Below, in pieces: positions 53,931-62,856 of a stretch of 64,000 bases of DNA. The stretch spans positions 49,462 through 113,461 of the forward strand of contig DBHK01000008.1 in the NCBI GenBank assembly GCA_002295635.1. The letters are read 5' to 3'. The stretch is from UBA830 sp002295635. Its GTDB lineage: Bacteria > Pseudomonadota > Alphaproteobacteria > MPNO01 > UBA830. Position numbers and translations under genes: made by a program. Below the pieces are notes generated by a model. That model saw only the letters and a list, made by a program, of their open reading frames with translations, had not been told where the DNA came from and ran no database searches. The stretch's first letter is position 1. Each line of letters opens with the position of its first letter.

Positions 53931-55340
53931 ATGGACGGTCTTTCTAACCAGCCTTTCACCCCCGATCTTCGCGGATTTATCGAATATCTCGAAAAGGAGC
54001 ATCCGGATGAAATCCTCCGCGTCACCAAGGAGGTTGATCCTAAATTCGGGGTCACCGGCATTCTTCACCGCATGGAAAAAGAGGGCCACTTCAAGGCTGT
54101 CATTTTCGAAAATGTTAAGGGTTCAGACATTCCGTTAGTCGCCAATATGCATGGCAGCTTCAACCGCCTGAAATACGCTATTGGGATGGAAGAAGGTACC
54201 GAAAAAGAATTTCTCCGCGCCTATGGTGCCCTTGAAGCCAACCCAATCGAACCGGTCATAATAGACGAGGCTCCTGTGCAAGAGGTTGTGAAAACGGAAG
54301 ACGAGGTCGACGTTGAGGAGCTACCGATCCTTACGTATCACGAGAGGGATTCCGGCAAGTTCATAACCGCCGCGCTGGGTCTCATGCGAGATCCCGATAC
54401 GGGGATCGACAATATAGGCATTTACCGCCACCAGGTGCACAGCAAGAACGAACTCGGCGTTCAGCTTTCGGAAACCGCGGATGGTAACGTGATATGGAAA
54501 AAATATGAAGAACGCGATGAGCCTACGCCGATGGCCCTCGTGATCGGTCATCATCCGGCTTTCTTCCTCGGCTCTCTGAGCTACACCCCGATCGACTCTA
54601 ACGAACTCCACGTCGCCGGCGGCATTTTGCAACGCCCTGTACCGCTAGTACCGTGTAAAACTATCCCTCTGAACGTACCCGCGGACGCAGAAATTGTCAT
54701 TGAATGCGTAATCCGCCCAAAAGAACGGCGCGCCGAGGCGCCATTCGGCGAATTCCCCGGCACTTACGGACCTGAGAGAATGAACCCTGTGCTCGATATC
54801 AAAGCGATTACCCATCGCAGGAACCCATTATATCAGAATGCGTTCGTCGGACATGCCGATAACCTGCTCTTGTCGGGCGTAATCCGATCGACCGCCATTG
54901 AAGAAACGGTAAAAATTGCTTGTGGAACGGTAACCGGCGTCCACATGCCACGGTCCGGGCGATTTCGGTTTAGCTGCTATATCGCCATAGACCGCAAGAT
55001 CGAAGGCGAAGCAAAGGCGGCAGCGATGGCAGCCTTTGTCACCGATCCGTTCCTTAAATTTGCAATCGTTGTTGATCACGATGTCGACATCACCAGCGAT
55101 ACCGAGGTGATGCACGCTATTGCGACCCGCGTCCGCGCCGATCGCGATATCTTTATGGTACCATATGCCAAGGGCTCGCCGCTCGATCCCTCATCATACG
55201 ATCCAAAAGCCGGCTCGCACCTTGTAACCAAAATGGGCATCGACGCTACCCGAAAGGACAACTATCCCGACGAAATATACGTTCCGGGTAATGAAGATAT
55301 CGACCTGTCCGACTTCATCCCAGGATACGAAAAACTTTAA
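53931..55340 (+). CDS. UbiD-family prenyl-FMN decarboxylase 2
   Basis: This second UbiD enzyme has 469 residues from ATG 53931 (MDGLSNQPFTPDLRG) behind TAAGGA. Catalytic residues are present: N161-R166 in NIGIYR and E269/E274 in AEAPFGEF, with the same spacing as copy 1. The two copies are otherwise clearly different in sequence, so they probably act on different acids. It lies between the rhodanese (13 bp) and an ACMSD-type amidohydrolase (13 bp), an arrangement that puts two kinds of decarboxylase in one transcript. Confidence 0.92.
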   Translation: MDGLSNQPFTPDLRGFIEYLEKEHPDEILRVTKEVDPKFGVTGILHRMEKEGHFKAVIFENVKGSDIPLVANMHGSFNRLKYAIGMEEGTEKEFLRAYGALEANPIEPVIIDEAPVQEVVKTEDEVDVEELPILTYHERDSGKFITAALGLMRDPDTGIDNIGIYRHQVHSKNELGVQLSETADGNVIWKKYEERDEPTPMALVIGHHPAFFLGSLSYTPIDSNELHVAGGILQRPVPLVPCKTIPLNVPADAEIVIECVIRPKERRAEAPFGEFPGTYGPERMNPVLDIKAITHRRNPLYQNAFVGHADNLLLSGVIRSTAIEETVKIACGTVTGVHMPRSGRFRFSCYIAIDRKIEGEAKAAAMAAFVTDPFLKFAIVVDHDVDITSDTEVMHAIATRVRADRDIFMVPYAKGSPLDPSSYDPKAGSHLVTKMGIDATRKDNYPDEIYVPGNEDIDLSDFIPGYEKL

Positions 55341-55353
55341 GGAACCTAGCTCT

Positions 55354-56304
55354 ATGGCCGAATGTCATCGCATCGACGTTCATCATCACATACTGCCGCC
55401 TAATTACGTCGATATTGTCGGCGATGACCGGATTGGGCCTCTAATCTTAGCTGGTAAGACGCCGGAATGGACACCGCAAATGTCGATCGAGGCCATGGAC
55501 CGGAACGGGATTCAGACTGCATTGACCTCGATTTCCGCTCCCGGCCTGTGGTTTGGCGACACGCAGGAAACTGTCGATTTGTGTCGACACTGTAACGAAT
55601 ATGCCGCCGATATCAGCCGCGATCATGCCGGCCGTTTTGGCGTGTTCGCCAGCCTGCCGCTTCCGGATGTGGATGCCAGCCTTAAGGAAATCGCCTATGC
55701 ACTGGATGAATTAAACGCCGATGGTATTGGCCTTCTTACATCATACGGAGACCGATATCCTGGCGATCCGGAGTTCGTGCCTGTATTCAACGAGCTGAAC
55801 CGGCGCGGAGCGACTGTCTACTTTCACCCCACCAATGCGCCCTGCAACCAGTGCCAACCGGAAATCCCTGCCGCAACACTAGACTTCCCGTTCGATACCA
55901 CGAGGGCAGTGGTAAGCCTACTGTTCAACGGCACATTTTCGCGGTGCCAGAACATAAACTTCATCTTCAGCCATGCGGGTGGAACCATCCCGTTCCTAGC
56001 CGAACGTATTGGCCGCCTGCAGGGCCGCCCGGGATTTAAGGAGCACATACCAAACGGCGTCATTCACGAACTCGAGAGGCTTTACTACGATACCGCTCTG
56101 TCAACCAACTGGCTGGCATTCCGCAGCCTTTTCGAACTAGTTGATCCTGATCACGTTCTATTTGGCAGCGACTATCCGTTTGCCCCAGAACAGACCATGG
56201 TGAGCTCAGTCAAGCAACTCAAAGAGATGGGGCTGGATCCCGAAGTACTGAGAGGAATAGAACGAGACCACGCACTAAAACTTTTTCCTTATCTCAGCGG
56301 CTGA
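55354..56304 (+). CDS. ACMSD-family amidohydrolase (probable decarboxylase), second copy
   Basis: This 316-residue amidohydrolase has IDVHHHILP (metal), FHPTNAP, FIFSHAGGTIPFLAERI and the Asp in LFGSDYPF. It is paralogous to the protein at 40082. The start is ATG 55354 with TAAGGA upstream. It follows ubiD copy 2 by 13 bp. Members of this family decarboxylate aminocarboxymuconate semialdehyde or hydroxybenzoates; the substrate here is unknown. Confidence 0.89.
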   Translation: MAECHRIDVHHHILPPNYVDIVGDDRIGPLILAGKTPEWTPQMSIEAMDRNGIQTALTSISAPGLWFGDTQETVDLCRHCNEYAADISRDHAGRFGVFASLPLPDVDASLKEIAYALDELNADGIGLLTSYGDRYPGDPEFVPVFNELNRRGATVYFHPTNAPCNQCQPEIPAATLDFPFDTTRAVVSLLFNGTFSRCQNINFIFSHAGGTIPFLAERIGRLQGRPGFKEHIPNGVIHELERLYYDTALSTNWLAFRSLFELVDPDHVLFGSDYPFAPEQTMVSSVKQLKEMGLDPEVLRGIERDHALKLFPYLSG

Positions 56305-56329
56305 AACGCTGCGATGAATAGCTGAAGGC

Positions 56330-57160
56330 ATGGCTGGGTTGGATATAACCACGTTATCGCCCGCTCTGGGCGCAGAAATTCGCGGTATCGATTTTATGCA
56401 GCCATTAGACAATTCGACGCTGGCGGATATCAAGTCTGCCTGGCTTGAGCATCTTGTCCTAGTATTCCGTTGTGGAGAAATTTCAGAGGATTCCCAAATC
56501 CAGTTTGCGGGATGTTTCGGTTCCACGGTGGGCGCGCGTTCTAAACTTCGGGCCGATGGGGGTGACCGTCGACTTATGGTCATCAGTAACGTTCGCGAGA
56601 ACGGTAAACCGATTGGCGCATTGCCGGACGGCGAACTAATGTTTCATTCAGACTCGGTCTTCCTTGAAAGGCCCCTGATGGGCGCAATGCTTTATGCGGA
56701 GGAGTTACCGTCGAAGGGCGGCAACACGTTGTTTGCCAGCATGTACTCTGCCTATCAATCACTCAGCGAAGAACTAAAAACTCGGATCGACGGGCTACGC
56801 GCGGTCAACGTATTCGACTATGAAACACAGGTTAAGACTGGACCCTACAAACGTTTAACCGCCCGACACGCAACCCACCCGGTGGTGAGGACCCATCCTG
56901 AAACTGGGCGGCGAGCCCTATATGTCAACCGTCTCATGACCGAGGAAATTCTCGGACTTCCACCGGTTGAAAGCGACGAGCTTCTGCAAATATTGTTTGC
57001 TCACGCGGAGAACCGCCATCACGTATACGAACACATCTGGCGGAAGAACGATCTCGTGTTGTGGGACAACCGCTGCACCCAGCACGCACGAACCAATTTT
57101 CCCGCGCATGAAAGACGGCTATTACGTAGGGTCGGGATCGAGGGCGACGTGCCGATTTAG
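56330..57160 (+). CDS. TauD/TfdA-family 2-oxoglutarate dioxygenase
   Basis: This 276-residue Fe(II)/2-oxoglutarate dioxygenase has ligands H and D in MFHSDSVF (about residues 106-110). The distal H is in NRCTQHARTNFP, and the 2-oxoglutarate Arg is in the following HERRLLRRVGIEG. GNTLFASMYSAYQSL and the RALYVNRLMTEEILGL region are typical of the family. It oxidises a small molecule, often a sulfonate or aryloxyalkanoate ether. It lies 25 bp after the amidohydrolase and ends the plus-strand operon. Confidence 0.91.
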   Translation: MAGLDITTLSPALGAEIRGIDFMQPLDNSTLADIKSAWLEHLVLVFRCGEISEDSQIQFAGCFGSTVGARSKLRADGGDRRLMVISNVRENGKPIGALPDGELMFHSDSVFLERPLMGAMLYAEELPSKGGNTLFASMYSAYQSLSEELKTRIDGLRAVNVFDYETQVKTGPYKRLTARHATHPVVRTHPETGRRALYVNRLMTEEILGLPPVESDELLQILFAHAENRHHVYEHIWRKNDLVLWDNRCTQHARTNFPAHERRLLRRVGIEGDVPI

Positions 57161-57172
57161 CACCTCATGATT

Positions 57173-57376
57173 TCAAAAAACGGGCTTAGAATTATCTAGC
57201 GGGATAGACAGAGACATGCCGCTACCACCGCAGCACGGACAACTCAGTGCTACCAGAATTTGCTGTTTCTGGGTTTCCGTCATGTCCGAGCTCTCCAAAA
57301 CCTGTAGGACCTGGGCTCGGATGAGCTCGTGCATCGACATGTCGGTGATTATACCCGTTCCACCGTTATCTGGCAT
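57173..57376 (-). CDS. small hypothetical protein with CPCCGG motif
   Basis: This possible 67-residue protein starts at ATG 57376 (MPDNGGTGIITDMSMHEL). It has a helical middle section (ELIRAQVLQVLESSDMTETQKQQILVAL) and then CPCCGGSGMS, a likely metal- or redox-active motif. I do not recognise a family. It lies convergent to the TauD-type gene and next to the amidohydrolase relic, 10 bp downstream of its stop. Its reality is moderately supported by the sensible amphipathic sequence. Confidence 0.45.
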   Translation of the reverse strand: MPDNGGTGIITDMSMHELIRAQVLQVLESSDMTETQKQQILVALSCPCCGGSGMSLSIPLDNSKPVF

Positions 57377-57386
57377 TTGACGCCTA

Positions 57387-57512
57387 CTACTCCGTAGCCT
57401 GAGACAGGTTAATAAGCGGCGCAAGGCGAACAATCATTGGCAGTTCCTTGCATACCCGATAGATTTCGATCAGCTCTGGCGGACTCCAGTGGGCATGAAT
57501 GTCAATGGTCAT
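57387..57512 (-). pseudogene. N-terminal fragment of an ACMSD-type amidohydrolase
   Basis: A 41-codon frame begins MTIDIHAHWSPPELIEIY and stops at TAG (57387-57389). The DIHAHW motif, with its two metal-binding His, is the normal N terminus of ACMSD-family amidohydrolases. Nothing downstream continues the fold, so it is a truncated gene relic beside the two intact homologues. Confidence 0.6.
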
Positions 57513-57630
57513 CGAACGGTACTCTTAAAGGTATCTCATCCAATTCTGCGAGATTTTTGTATATCTGACAACGCATTGATTCCTCACTACACTATGTCAA
57601 ACATCAATCACATATTGGAATCGGACCAAA

Positions 57631-58551
57631 ATGAAGGCAGTTTATTTTGAAAAACACGGTGGACCAGAAGTATTGAAATACGGCGATCTCCCCGATCCCA
57701 CGGCGGGCGAAGGGGAAATCGTTGCTGATATTTATGTCGCCAGCGTAAATGGTGCGGACTGGAAAGTTCGCACCGGTTCTTATGCTCAAGTTGCCTATTT
57801 TCCCTATATCTGCGGCCGGGACTTTTCCGGTATCGTTACTGATGTGGGACCTGGTGCTGATTTGGAGGTTGGCGATGAGGTATTCGGCGTCTTACCGGTA
57901 GGCCAGGAAGGTACCTATTGCGAGAAAGTGGTCACTAATGCATCAGTGCTGGCAAAGAAACCAGCTGGTATAGACCACATGGAAATTGATGCTCTATCTC
58001 TAATTGGACTAACTGCAGTTATTTCGATTGAAGAGACGCTCAAATTACAAGCTGGGGAAAAGATCCTGATCCAAGGGGGTGCCGGAGGCGTTGCGGGCTT
58101 CGCCATCCAGCTTGCAAAGCATATCGGTGCTCACGTCGTAACTACAGCTAGTACGTACAATCACGAATATGTTCGCAGCCTCGGCGCCGACGAAATCATA
58201 GATTATAATTTGGTAGATTTCGTAGAGGCTGTTTCGGATTGCGATGCGGTATTCGAGACGGTTGGCGGAGAAACGGGCATCAAGTCGTTTGATGTACTAA
58301 AGCCTGGAGGTCGCGCCGCATTTATCGCCTCCGGCACGCAATCGCCGAAACCGGCGCGTAACGATGTCGAGTCGCTCCGGCCCAACGTCGGACGCGACCG
58401 GCACTACATGGAGAGAGTTGCCGACCTCCTCCAACGGGGTGTCGTAAGCGTGCCGGAGATTCAGGTTTTCGATCTAAAAGATGCGTTTGAAGCCCAAAAA
58501 ATAAGCGAAAGTAGGCACTTGCGTGGTAAGCTAATGTTGAGAGTGAGGTAA
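57631..58551 (+). CDS. zinc-free MDR quinone/enone oxidoreductase
   Basis: This 306-residue medium-chain reductase has the N-terminal GroES-like fold (ASVNGADWKVRTGSYAQVAYFPYICGRDFSGIV). The cofactor motif is IQGGAGGVAGFAIQLAKHIGA, followed by VVTTAS and a GADEIIDY strand. It ends RHLRGKLMLRVR. It lacks zinc ligands and resembles NADPH:quinone or 2-haloacrylate-type reductases. It stands alone after the dioxygenase, with 120 bp of clear upstream region. Confidence 0.9.
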   Translation: MKAVYFEKHGGPEVLKYGDLPDPTAGEGEIVADIYVASVNGADWKVRTGSYAQVAYFPYICGRDFSGIVTDVGPGADLEVGDEVFGVLPVGQEGTYCEKVVTNASVLAKKPAGIDHMEIDALSLIGLTAVISIEETLKLQAGEKILIQGGAGGVAGFAIQLAKHIGAHVVTTASTYNHEYVRSLGADEIIDYNLVDFVEAVSDCDAVFETVGGETGIKSFDVLKPGGRAAFIASGTQSPKPARNDVESLRPNVGRDRHYMERVADLLQRGVVSVPEIQVFDLKDAFEAQKISESRHLRGKLMLRVR

Positions 58552-58771
58552 ATATCCCGTTTTCACGTGATATGCCAACTCTATGTGAAGTATTTTTCCG
58601 TGTTTGAAGTCAGAGCGAGACGGAGGATAGGGATAACATATCTGTGCGGGCACCACACGGCACGCCAAACACCCAAGCGTCTTTAAACCATAGGCTTAAA
58701 ATGCTTGTCTTGAAACAAGGCTCGTTAAGGGTTCCAATACAATATCGGTTGGATATCCTGACCGAGTTTTC

Positions 58772-59860
58772 ATGGAGCTGACGGGGCGCAGTCAAGTGTT
58801 GGATCCGAAAGTCTTAATCTATACGCCCATGGGCGATGCCGACACAGAGTACAGTAAGCTAGAGGACGCCGGCTGCGAACTCACTTTCGGGAATGCAGAA
58901 TGGAGACATGCCTTCGGGGCATCGGAAGTGAATGTATTCCCCATCGCTCACGGCCGCGACGCCATCATTGGAGCCGTGATGCGCGGTTTCACATTCGACC
59001 ACGATTTTCTGAGCCGACTAACAAATACTCGGATCATCTCCAAATTGACTATCGGCTATGACGATGTCGATATAGACGCAGCTACCGATCTGGGCATTCT
59101 AGTGACGCACTCGCCAACCGAAGCTAATTGGGGTGGTGTCGCGGAAGGCACCATGACGATGATGCTAACTCTGCTGAAACGGGTAAGAGAGAAAGACCGC
59201 CACGTACGCGACGGTGGCTGGCGAGATGATGCACTTGCCGGGACATTTCTGGGCGCACGACAAGACGGTTATGAAGGAATCACAGTCGGTGTGATAGGAC
59301 TCGGTAGGATCGGATCGCGACTTTGCGATCTACTCGCCCCTTGGCGGGTGAACCTAATTGCGTACGACCCATATGTTGATGAATCGAAGTTTGCCCTTCA
59401 CAACGCGAAGGCCGTTAACTTAGAGACGCTCCTCCGCACGTCGGACGTAATCACCATCCACTCTAACTTAACCGCGGAGACAGAACATCTGATTTCCGGA
59501 TCTCAACTCGACCAAATGAAACCAACCGCAATCCTTCTAAACGCCGCCCGTGGACCGATCATCGACGAAAACGCGCTCTTCTTGGCACTCGACTGCGATA
59601 GAATAGCCGGTGCGGGTCTTGATGTGTTTGAGAACGAACCGCTAGATCTTCAATCTCCTTTGCGCGGCCTCGGCGACAAGGTGCTCCTGTCACCCCACAT
59701 GGTAAGTGCCAACAAAGGCGCCAGCCTAGAACCGGCAGTACCTTGGGCGATTAACGCTGCCCTGACAGCGATGCGCGGGGAGGTCCCCCATCATGTAGTC
59801 AATGAGATGGCGATCCCAAATTTCCTCGAACGGTTCGGTGGACAAAGTTTAGTTAAATGA
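58772..59860 (+). CDS. D-isomer 2-hydroxyacid dehydrogenase (NAD-binding)
   Basis: This 362-residue member of the 2-hydroxyacid dehydrogenase family has cofactor motif VGVIGLGRIGSRLCD. Catalytic residues are R (LNAARGPIIDE), E (DVFENEPLD) and H (LLSPHMV). The N-terminal catalytic part (residues 10-110) is long. Reversible NAD(P)-dependent reduction of a 2-oxoacid is expected; substrate unknown. No RBS is obvious at ATG 58772 and the 220 bp upstream is empty, so it is probably monocistronic. Confidence 0.88.
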   Translation: MELTGRSQVLDPKVLIYTPMGDADTEYSKLEDAGCELTFGNAEWRHAFGASEVNVFPIAHGRDAIIGAVMRGFTFDHDFLSRLTNTRIISKLTIGYDDVDIDAATDLGILVTHSPTEANWGGVAEGTMTMMLTLLKRVREKDRHVRDGGWRDDALAGTFLGARQDGYEGITVGVIGLGRIGSRLCDLLAPWRVNLIAYDPYVDESKFALHNAKAVNLETLLRTSDVITIHSNLTAETEHLISGSQLDQMKPTAILLNAARGPIIDENALFLALDCDRIAGAGLDVFENEPLDLQSPLRGLGDKVLLSPHMVSANKGASLEPAVPWAINAALTAMRGEVPHHVVNEMAIPNFLERFGGQSLVK

Positions 59861-60064
59861 AAATTAATTTATACATATCAAATATCCACTATCATCGATT
59901 TCAATGTCAGCGCAAAAATTCTATCGTTGCCCCGGCATTTTGGAGTCTATTGAAAACATAGTGATACTTGGTCGCTTTAGATCAAACTCATTCAATTTCC
60001 GATAGCTTACTAATTAAATTCGATCCCGTATTTTTCTCGAGGGCATATTAGGACATTGGGGGAA

Positions 60065-60520
60065 TTACGCCGCAACCTGACAGTCGGCTATGATGATTGG
60101 ATGCATCATATAAACTGTCCTGTATTCAATTTCAAAAGCCTCGTCGATCGAAATCATATCGGCCTCGGCACGATCCTCAGCTAGATCCTCCGCAACCTCG
60201 CGGGCGTGTGCATCACGTTCCGACTCAGTCCAACACCTATAGAGGGACCACTGGTCAGAATACTCATTAACCCATTCGCAGCCCGTCATTTCCGATAAAA
60301 TGCCGTGTGCCAGATGATCACGAGAATCAGCAAAAAGGGTCGCCCCGCGGATGTAGCCCTGATCGTCCAACGATACTAAAAATGCGGTGCCGCTGAACCT
60401 TTCCCGGATCACGCAACCGCGATGGCTTAAATTTATATCTAGCGGAACTGCGCGCTGGCTATTCCAACCATATAGCTGGCTGATAGCAATCTTTCGGGTC
60501 GGCAAAAAATCTGTATGCAT
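60065..60520 (-). CDS. unknown 151-residue protein
   Basis: The start is ATG 60520 (MHTDFLPTRKIAIS) with AAAAGGA upstream. It contains a possible beta-rich first half (CVIRERFSGTAFLVSLDDQGYIRGATLFADSR). An acidic helical segment follows (ERDAHAREVAEDLAEDRAEADMISIDEAFE), then a hydrophobic tail with Cys. I recognise no family. It is divergent from the WYL regulator at 60628, about 107 bp apart, and may be its target gene. Confidence 0.55.
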   Translation of the reverse strand: MHTDFLPTRKIAISQLYGWNSQRAVPLDINLSHRGCVIRERFSGTAFLVSLDDQGYIRGATLFADSRDHLAHGILSEMTGCEWVNEYSDQWSLYRCWTESERDAHAREVAEDLAEDRAEADMISIDEAFEIEYRTVYMMHPIIIADCQVAA

Positions 60521-60627
60521 GATGTATTCCTTTTGCTGATCGTGTCGTCGAGTTCTTCCAGTTATCAAATTATAGAGTTCTTATGCGTCAATTTTCGGGT
60601 TATAAGAACTTTAGGAGGGAAAGATTC

Positions 60628-61605
60628 ATGGCCTACGCAAAGATGCGTGACATGCTAGGGATGGCCTTAGAGTTGCAGGTCAGTTCACTGGGTTTAACAA
60701 TAGAACAATTAATGGAAAGAACCGGTCGCAGCCGTAAAACTGTTGAAAGAATGCTTAAAGGACTCGCGGACATGGGTTTGGAGGTGGAACCCAGCCGACT
60801 AGATAGCGACCATCACCTAACCAAGCGTTGGCGGCTAAACAGCGATCTCCCAAGCACATTAATTAGCCTAGAACCGCAGGAACGCAGTGCCCTTGAACGC
60901 CACTTGCAGACCCTGACCGACACTACGGCATCGCGCGCATTATCAAAATTACTGACCAGCCAGAAGCCACTTTCGAATCATCTTGCAATCGACGAAGAAG
61001 AACTGATTGCACGCACCGCCCACATCGGACGGACAGGGCCCCGCACACAGGCAAACGAGTCTCACATGGTAATATTTGAGCGCGCAATCCAGGGATTTGA
61101 GCGTCTCGAAATCCATTATCGAACGCAGGGAAGGCGCAGTCCTAGCTGGCGATCGGTCGATCCTCTAGGTCTCCTATTCGGACGATTTGGCTATCTAGTT
61201 GCAGGGCGAGACGGCCGCCCGGCGACCTACCGCCTAGACCTAATCGAAGACGTTTTACCTACCGGCCGGATCTTCAAGGAGTACGCGGACTGGAACATGA
61301 AAAGGTGGTCTGCCGATAGTTTCGGCATATATCACGGCGATGTGATTCTGGACATCCAGCTGCGGTTCAAGGGGGAAGCGGCAAAACGGGCCGAGAAAGT
61401 ACGATTTCATCCCAGCCAAAATATGCAACACTCTCAGGGCGAACTAATCGTTAATTTACGCTGCCAGGGACATAGAGAGCTTATTCATGAGCTATGCCAT
61501 CCCGACTGGCTGGGCCAAGTAAGAATTGAGAGCCCGGAGAGCCTGCGCGAAGAATTCGACGCCTATCTGAAACTTTTACGTAGCGTCACCTTGGAAGATG
61601 TTTAG
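60628..61605 (+). CDS. WYL-domain transcriptional regulator
   Basis: This 325-residue protein has an N-terminal HTH of the DeoR/HTH_11 kind (residues 10-55: LTIEQLMERTGRSRKTVERMLKGLADMG) and a WYL domain (HYRTQGRRSPSWRSVDPLGLLFGRFGYLVAGRDGRPATYRLDLIEDV). WYL proteins sense nucleic-acid or small ligands and control stress or defence genes. ATG 60628 has a strong AGGAGGGA (60613-60620), so the frame starting at 60583 is not used. It is divergent from the unknown gene at 60065. No defence genes are visible nearby. Confidence 0.9.
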   Translation: MAYAKMRDMLGMALELQVSSLGLTIEQLMERTGRSRKTVERMLKGLADMGLEVEPSRLDSDHHLTKRWRLNSDLPSTLISLEPQERSALERHLQTLTDTTASRALSKLLTSQKPLSNHLAIDEEELIARTAHIGRTGPRTQANESHMVIFERAIQGFERLEIHYRTQGRRSPSWRSVDPLGLLFGRFGYLVAGRDGRPATYRLDLIEDVLPTGRIFKEYADWNMKRWSADSFGIYHGDVILDIQLRFKGEAAKRAEKVRFHPSQNMQHSQGELIVNLRCQGHRELIHELCHPDWLGQVRIESPESLREEFDAYLKLLRSVTLEDV

Positions 61606-61661
61606 GCGCCCGCATCGCATAGTGTTATTTACTTGTAAACCTCAATTATCCAACAGAAACC

Positions 61662-61886
61662 ATGGGATGCAGTCTGCCGTTATCCAGCTGGATACGAATT
61701 TCGATTGGCAGCGCAGCGACACTGCTGATCGGTATGGGGCTGGGACGGTTTGCGTATACCCCCCGTCGGTACCGGCTCTGGTCGATGGAGGCGGGCCTTG
61801 TCGGTGCATTTAATCCATTTGGCCACCTAGTAGGTGCGTTGATCTCAGCTATACCCAGAAAAATAGCGATCTCTGAACAGGCATGA
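61662..61886 (+). pseudogene. YbfB/YjiJ-family MFS transporter fragment
   Basis: This 74-codon frame reads WIRISIGSAATLLIGMGLGRFAYTP, then MEAGLVGAFNPFGHLVGALI. These correspond to the first two helices of YbfB/YjiJ-type MFS carriers (GLGRFAYTPLLP...AGxxGAxNLxGYLxGAL). The frame stops at 61886 and the rest of the transporter is absent, so it is a relic. Confidence 0.6.
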
Positions 61887-61977
61887 TTTTTTCCAATAAT
61901 TACGTGTCAGAAGACGGTCTCGGGCAAGCAAAGTAGGCACAAATATCTTCCGAAATTCAAAGCAGTACCTCTCTGCC

Positions 61978-62316
61978 TTACTTCACCCAACTGGTTGAAT
62001 TTTCTTCATTGGATTCAAATTTTATCTGGGACCGGCGATCAAGGTTTGCCTCCCTGGCCATCTCTGACAGAACAACCTTGGGGCTGGCCTTTTCTGTTAT
62101 CTTGGGCAGTGAGTATACTGCTTTTTTCTCAAGTGGGCCTCTGACCATTAGATTTATTTCGTCGTAGGCACTTGTTTCTATCTTTGTTACCCCGCTCGAT
62201 GGTGTATCAAAGGCCGTGGGTGCAATAGAGGGTAGCGAGCTAACCCCAATCCCGTCGATTTCAACTGAAGTAATTGCAATTACGCCGATTGCAGCGACAA
62301 ATCCTAACGGCATCAT
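61978..62316 (-). CDS. small exported hypothetical protein
   Basis: This 112-residue protein starts at ATG 62316 (MMPLGFVAAIGVIAITSVEIDG). AAGGAGA lies just upstream, and a hydrophobic signal-like N terminus is followed by a Thr/Ser-rich region (SSLPSIAPTAFDTPSSGVTKI). The C-terminal half is charged (KASPKVVLSEMAREANLDRRSQIKF). No family is recognised. A longer open frame upstream (to 62526) is less likely. Confidence 0.55.
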   Translation of the reverse strand: MMPLGFVAAIGVIAITSVEIDGIGVSSLPSIAPTAFDTPSSGVTKIETSAYDEINLMVRGPLEKKAVYSLPKITEKASPKVVLSEMAREANLDRRSQIKFESNEENSTSWVK

Positions 62317-62856
62317 GATACTTCTCCTTTGGTGTTCCTCTCTATCCGAGTCCCCCGAAGAAAACACTCGAATGAGGTCAAGGAGTGGCCGGAATGGGGC
62401 ATTTTTGCGGCTATCCAACAGGATCACGAGCAGATGCAGAATGTGTAGCTGCCGAAAGGTTCCCTCCAGAGATGGGGTCGAATTTGGAGAATATGGCGTA
62501 CCATAGGGTGGCAGGTCGAGGGACAAGCAGGGCTTATAATATCGAATAGGCTAGCTTATATAGGAAAAGGATGAGCAATGTGGGGATTTATGAAATATTA
62601 TGATTTTTTTATAGGTTTGTTATCAATTTTCGAGAGAGAATATTCTCTTGGTCGTAAATCCTACTTGATCACGCAAAATGTCCTTTTCCACCAGGCGCCT
62701 ATTAATTAATGATAGTGGAGAGGTCGCTAAAAGGATTTGGGTCTCGTCGATCCATTATTGATTTCTAACAAACTTATTTCTCTCGTTATTTCTAAAATGG
62801 CGTTGGTTAGTTAGAATAACCTTAGAGATCAGAAAAAATTCAATAGAGTGATCACT
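62317..62856. other. AT-rich intergenic region with a coding-like relic
   Basis: About 540 bp between divergent genes, strongly AT-rich around 62560-62650. It contains the left copy of the relic described at 62684-62733 and no supported full gene. Confidence 0.5.
62684..62733 (-). repeat. left copy of a diverged 50-bp repeat (coding-like relic)
   Basis: Ungapped alignment by eye to 63715-63764 gives about 36 of 50 identical bases. Differences are mostly at one codon position. On the minus strand the frame reads ATSPLSLINRRLVEK here and ATSTLSLMNRPPVEK in the other copy, so both look like relics of the same gene or element. Confidence 0.5.
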
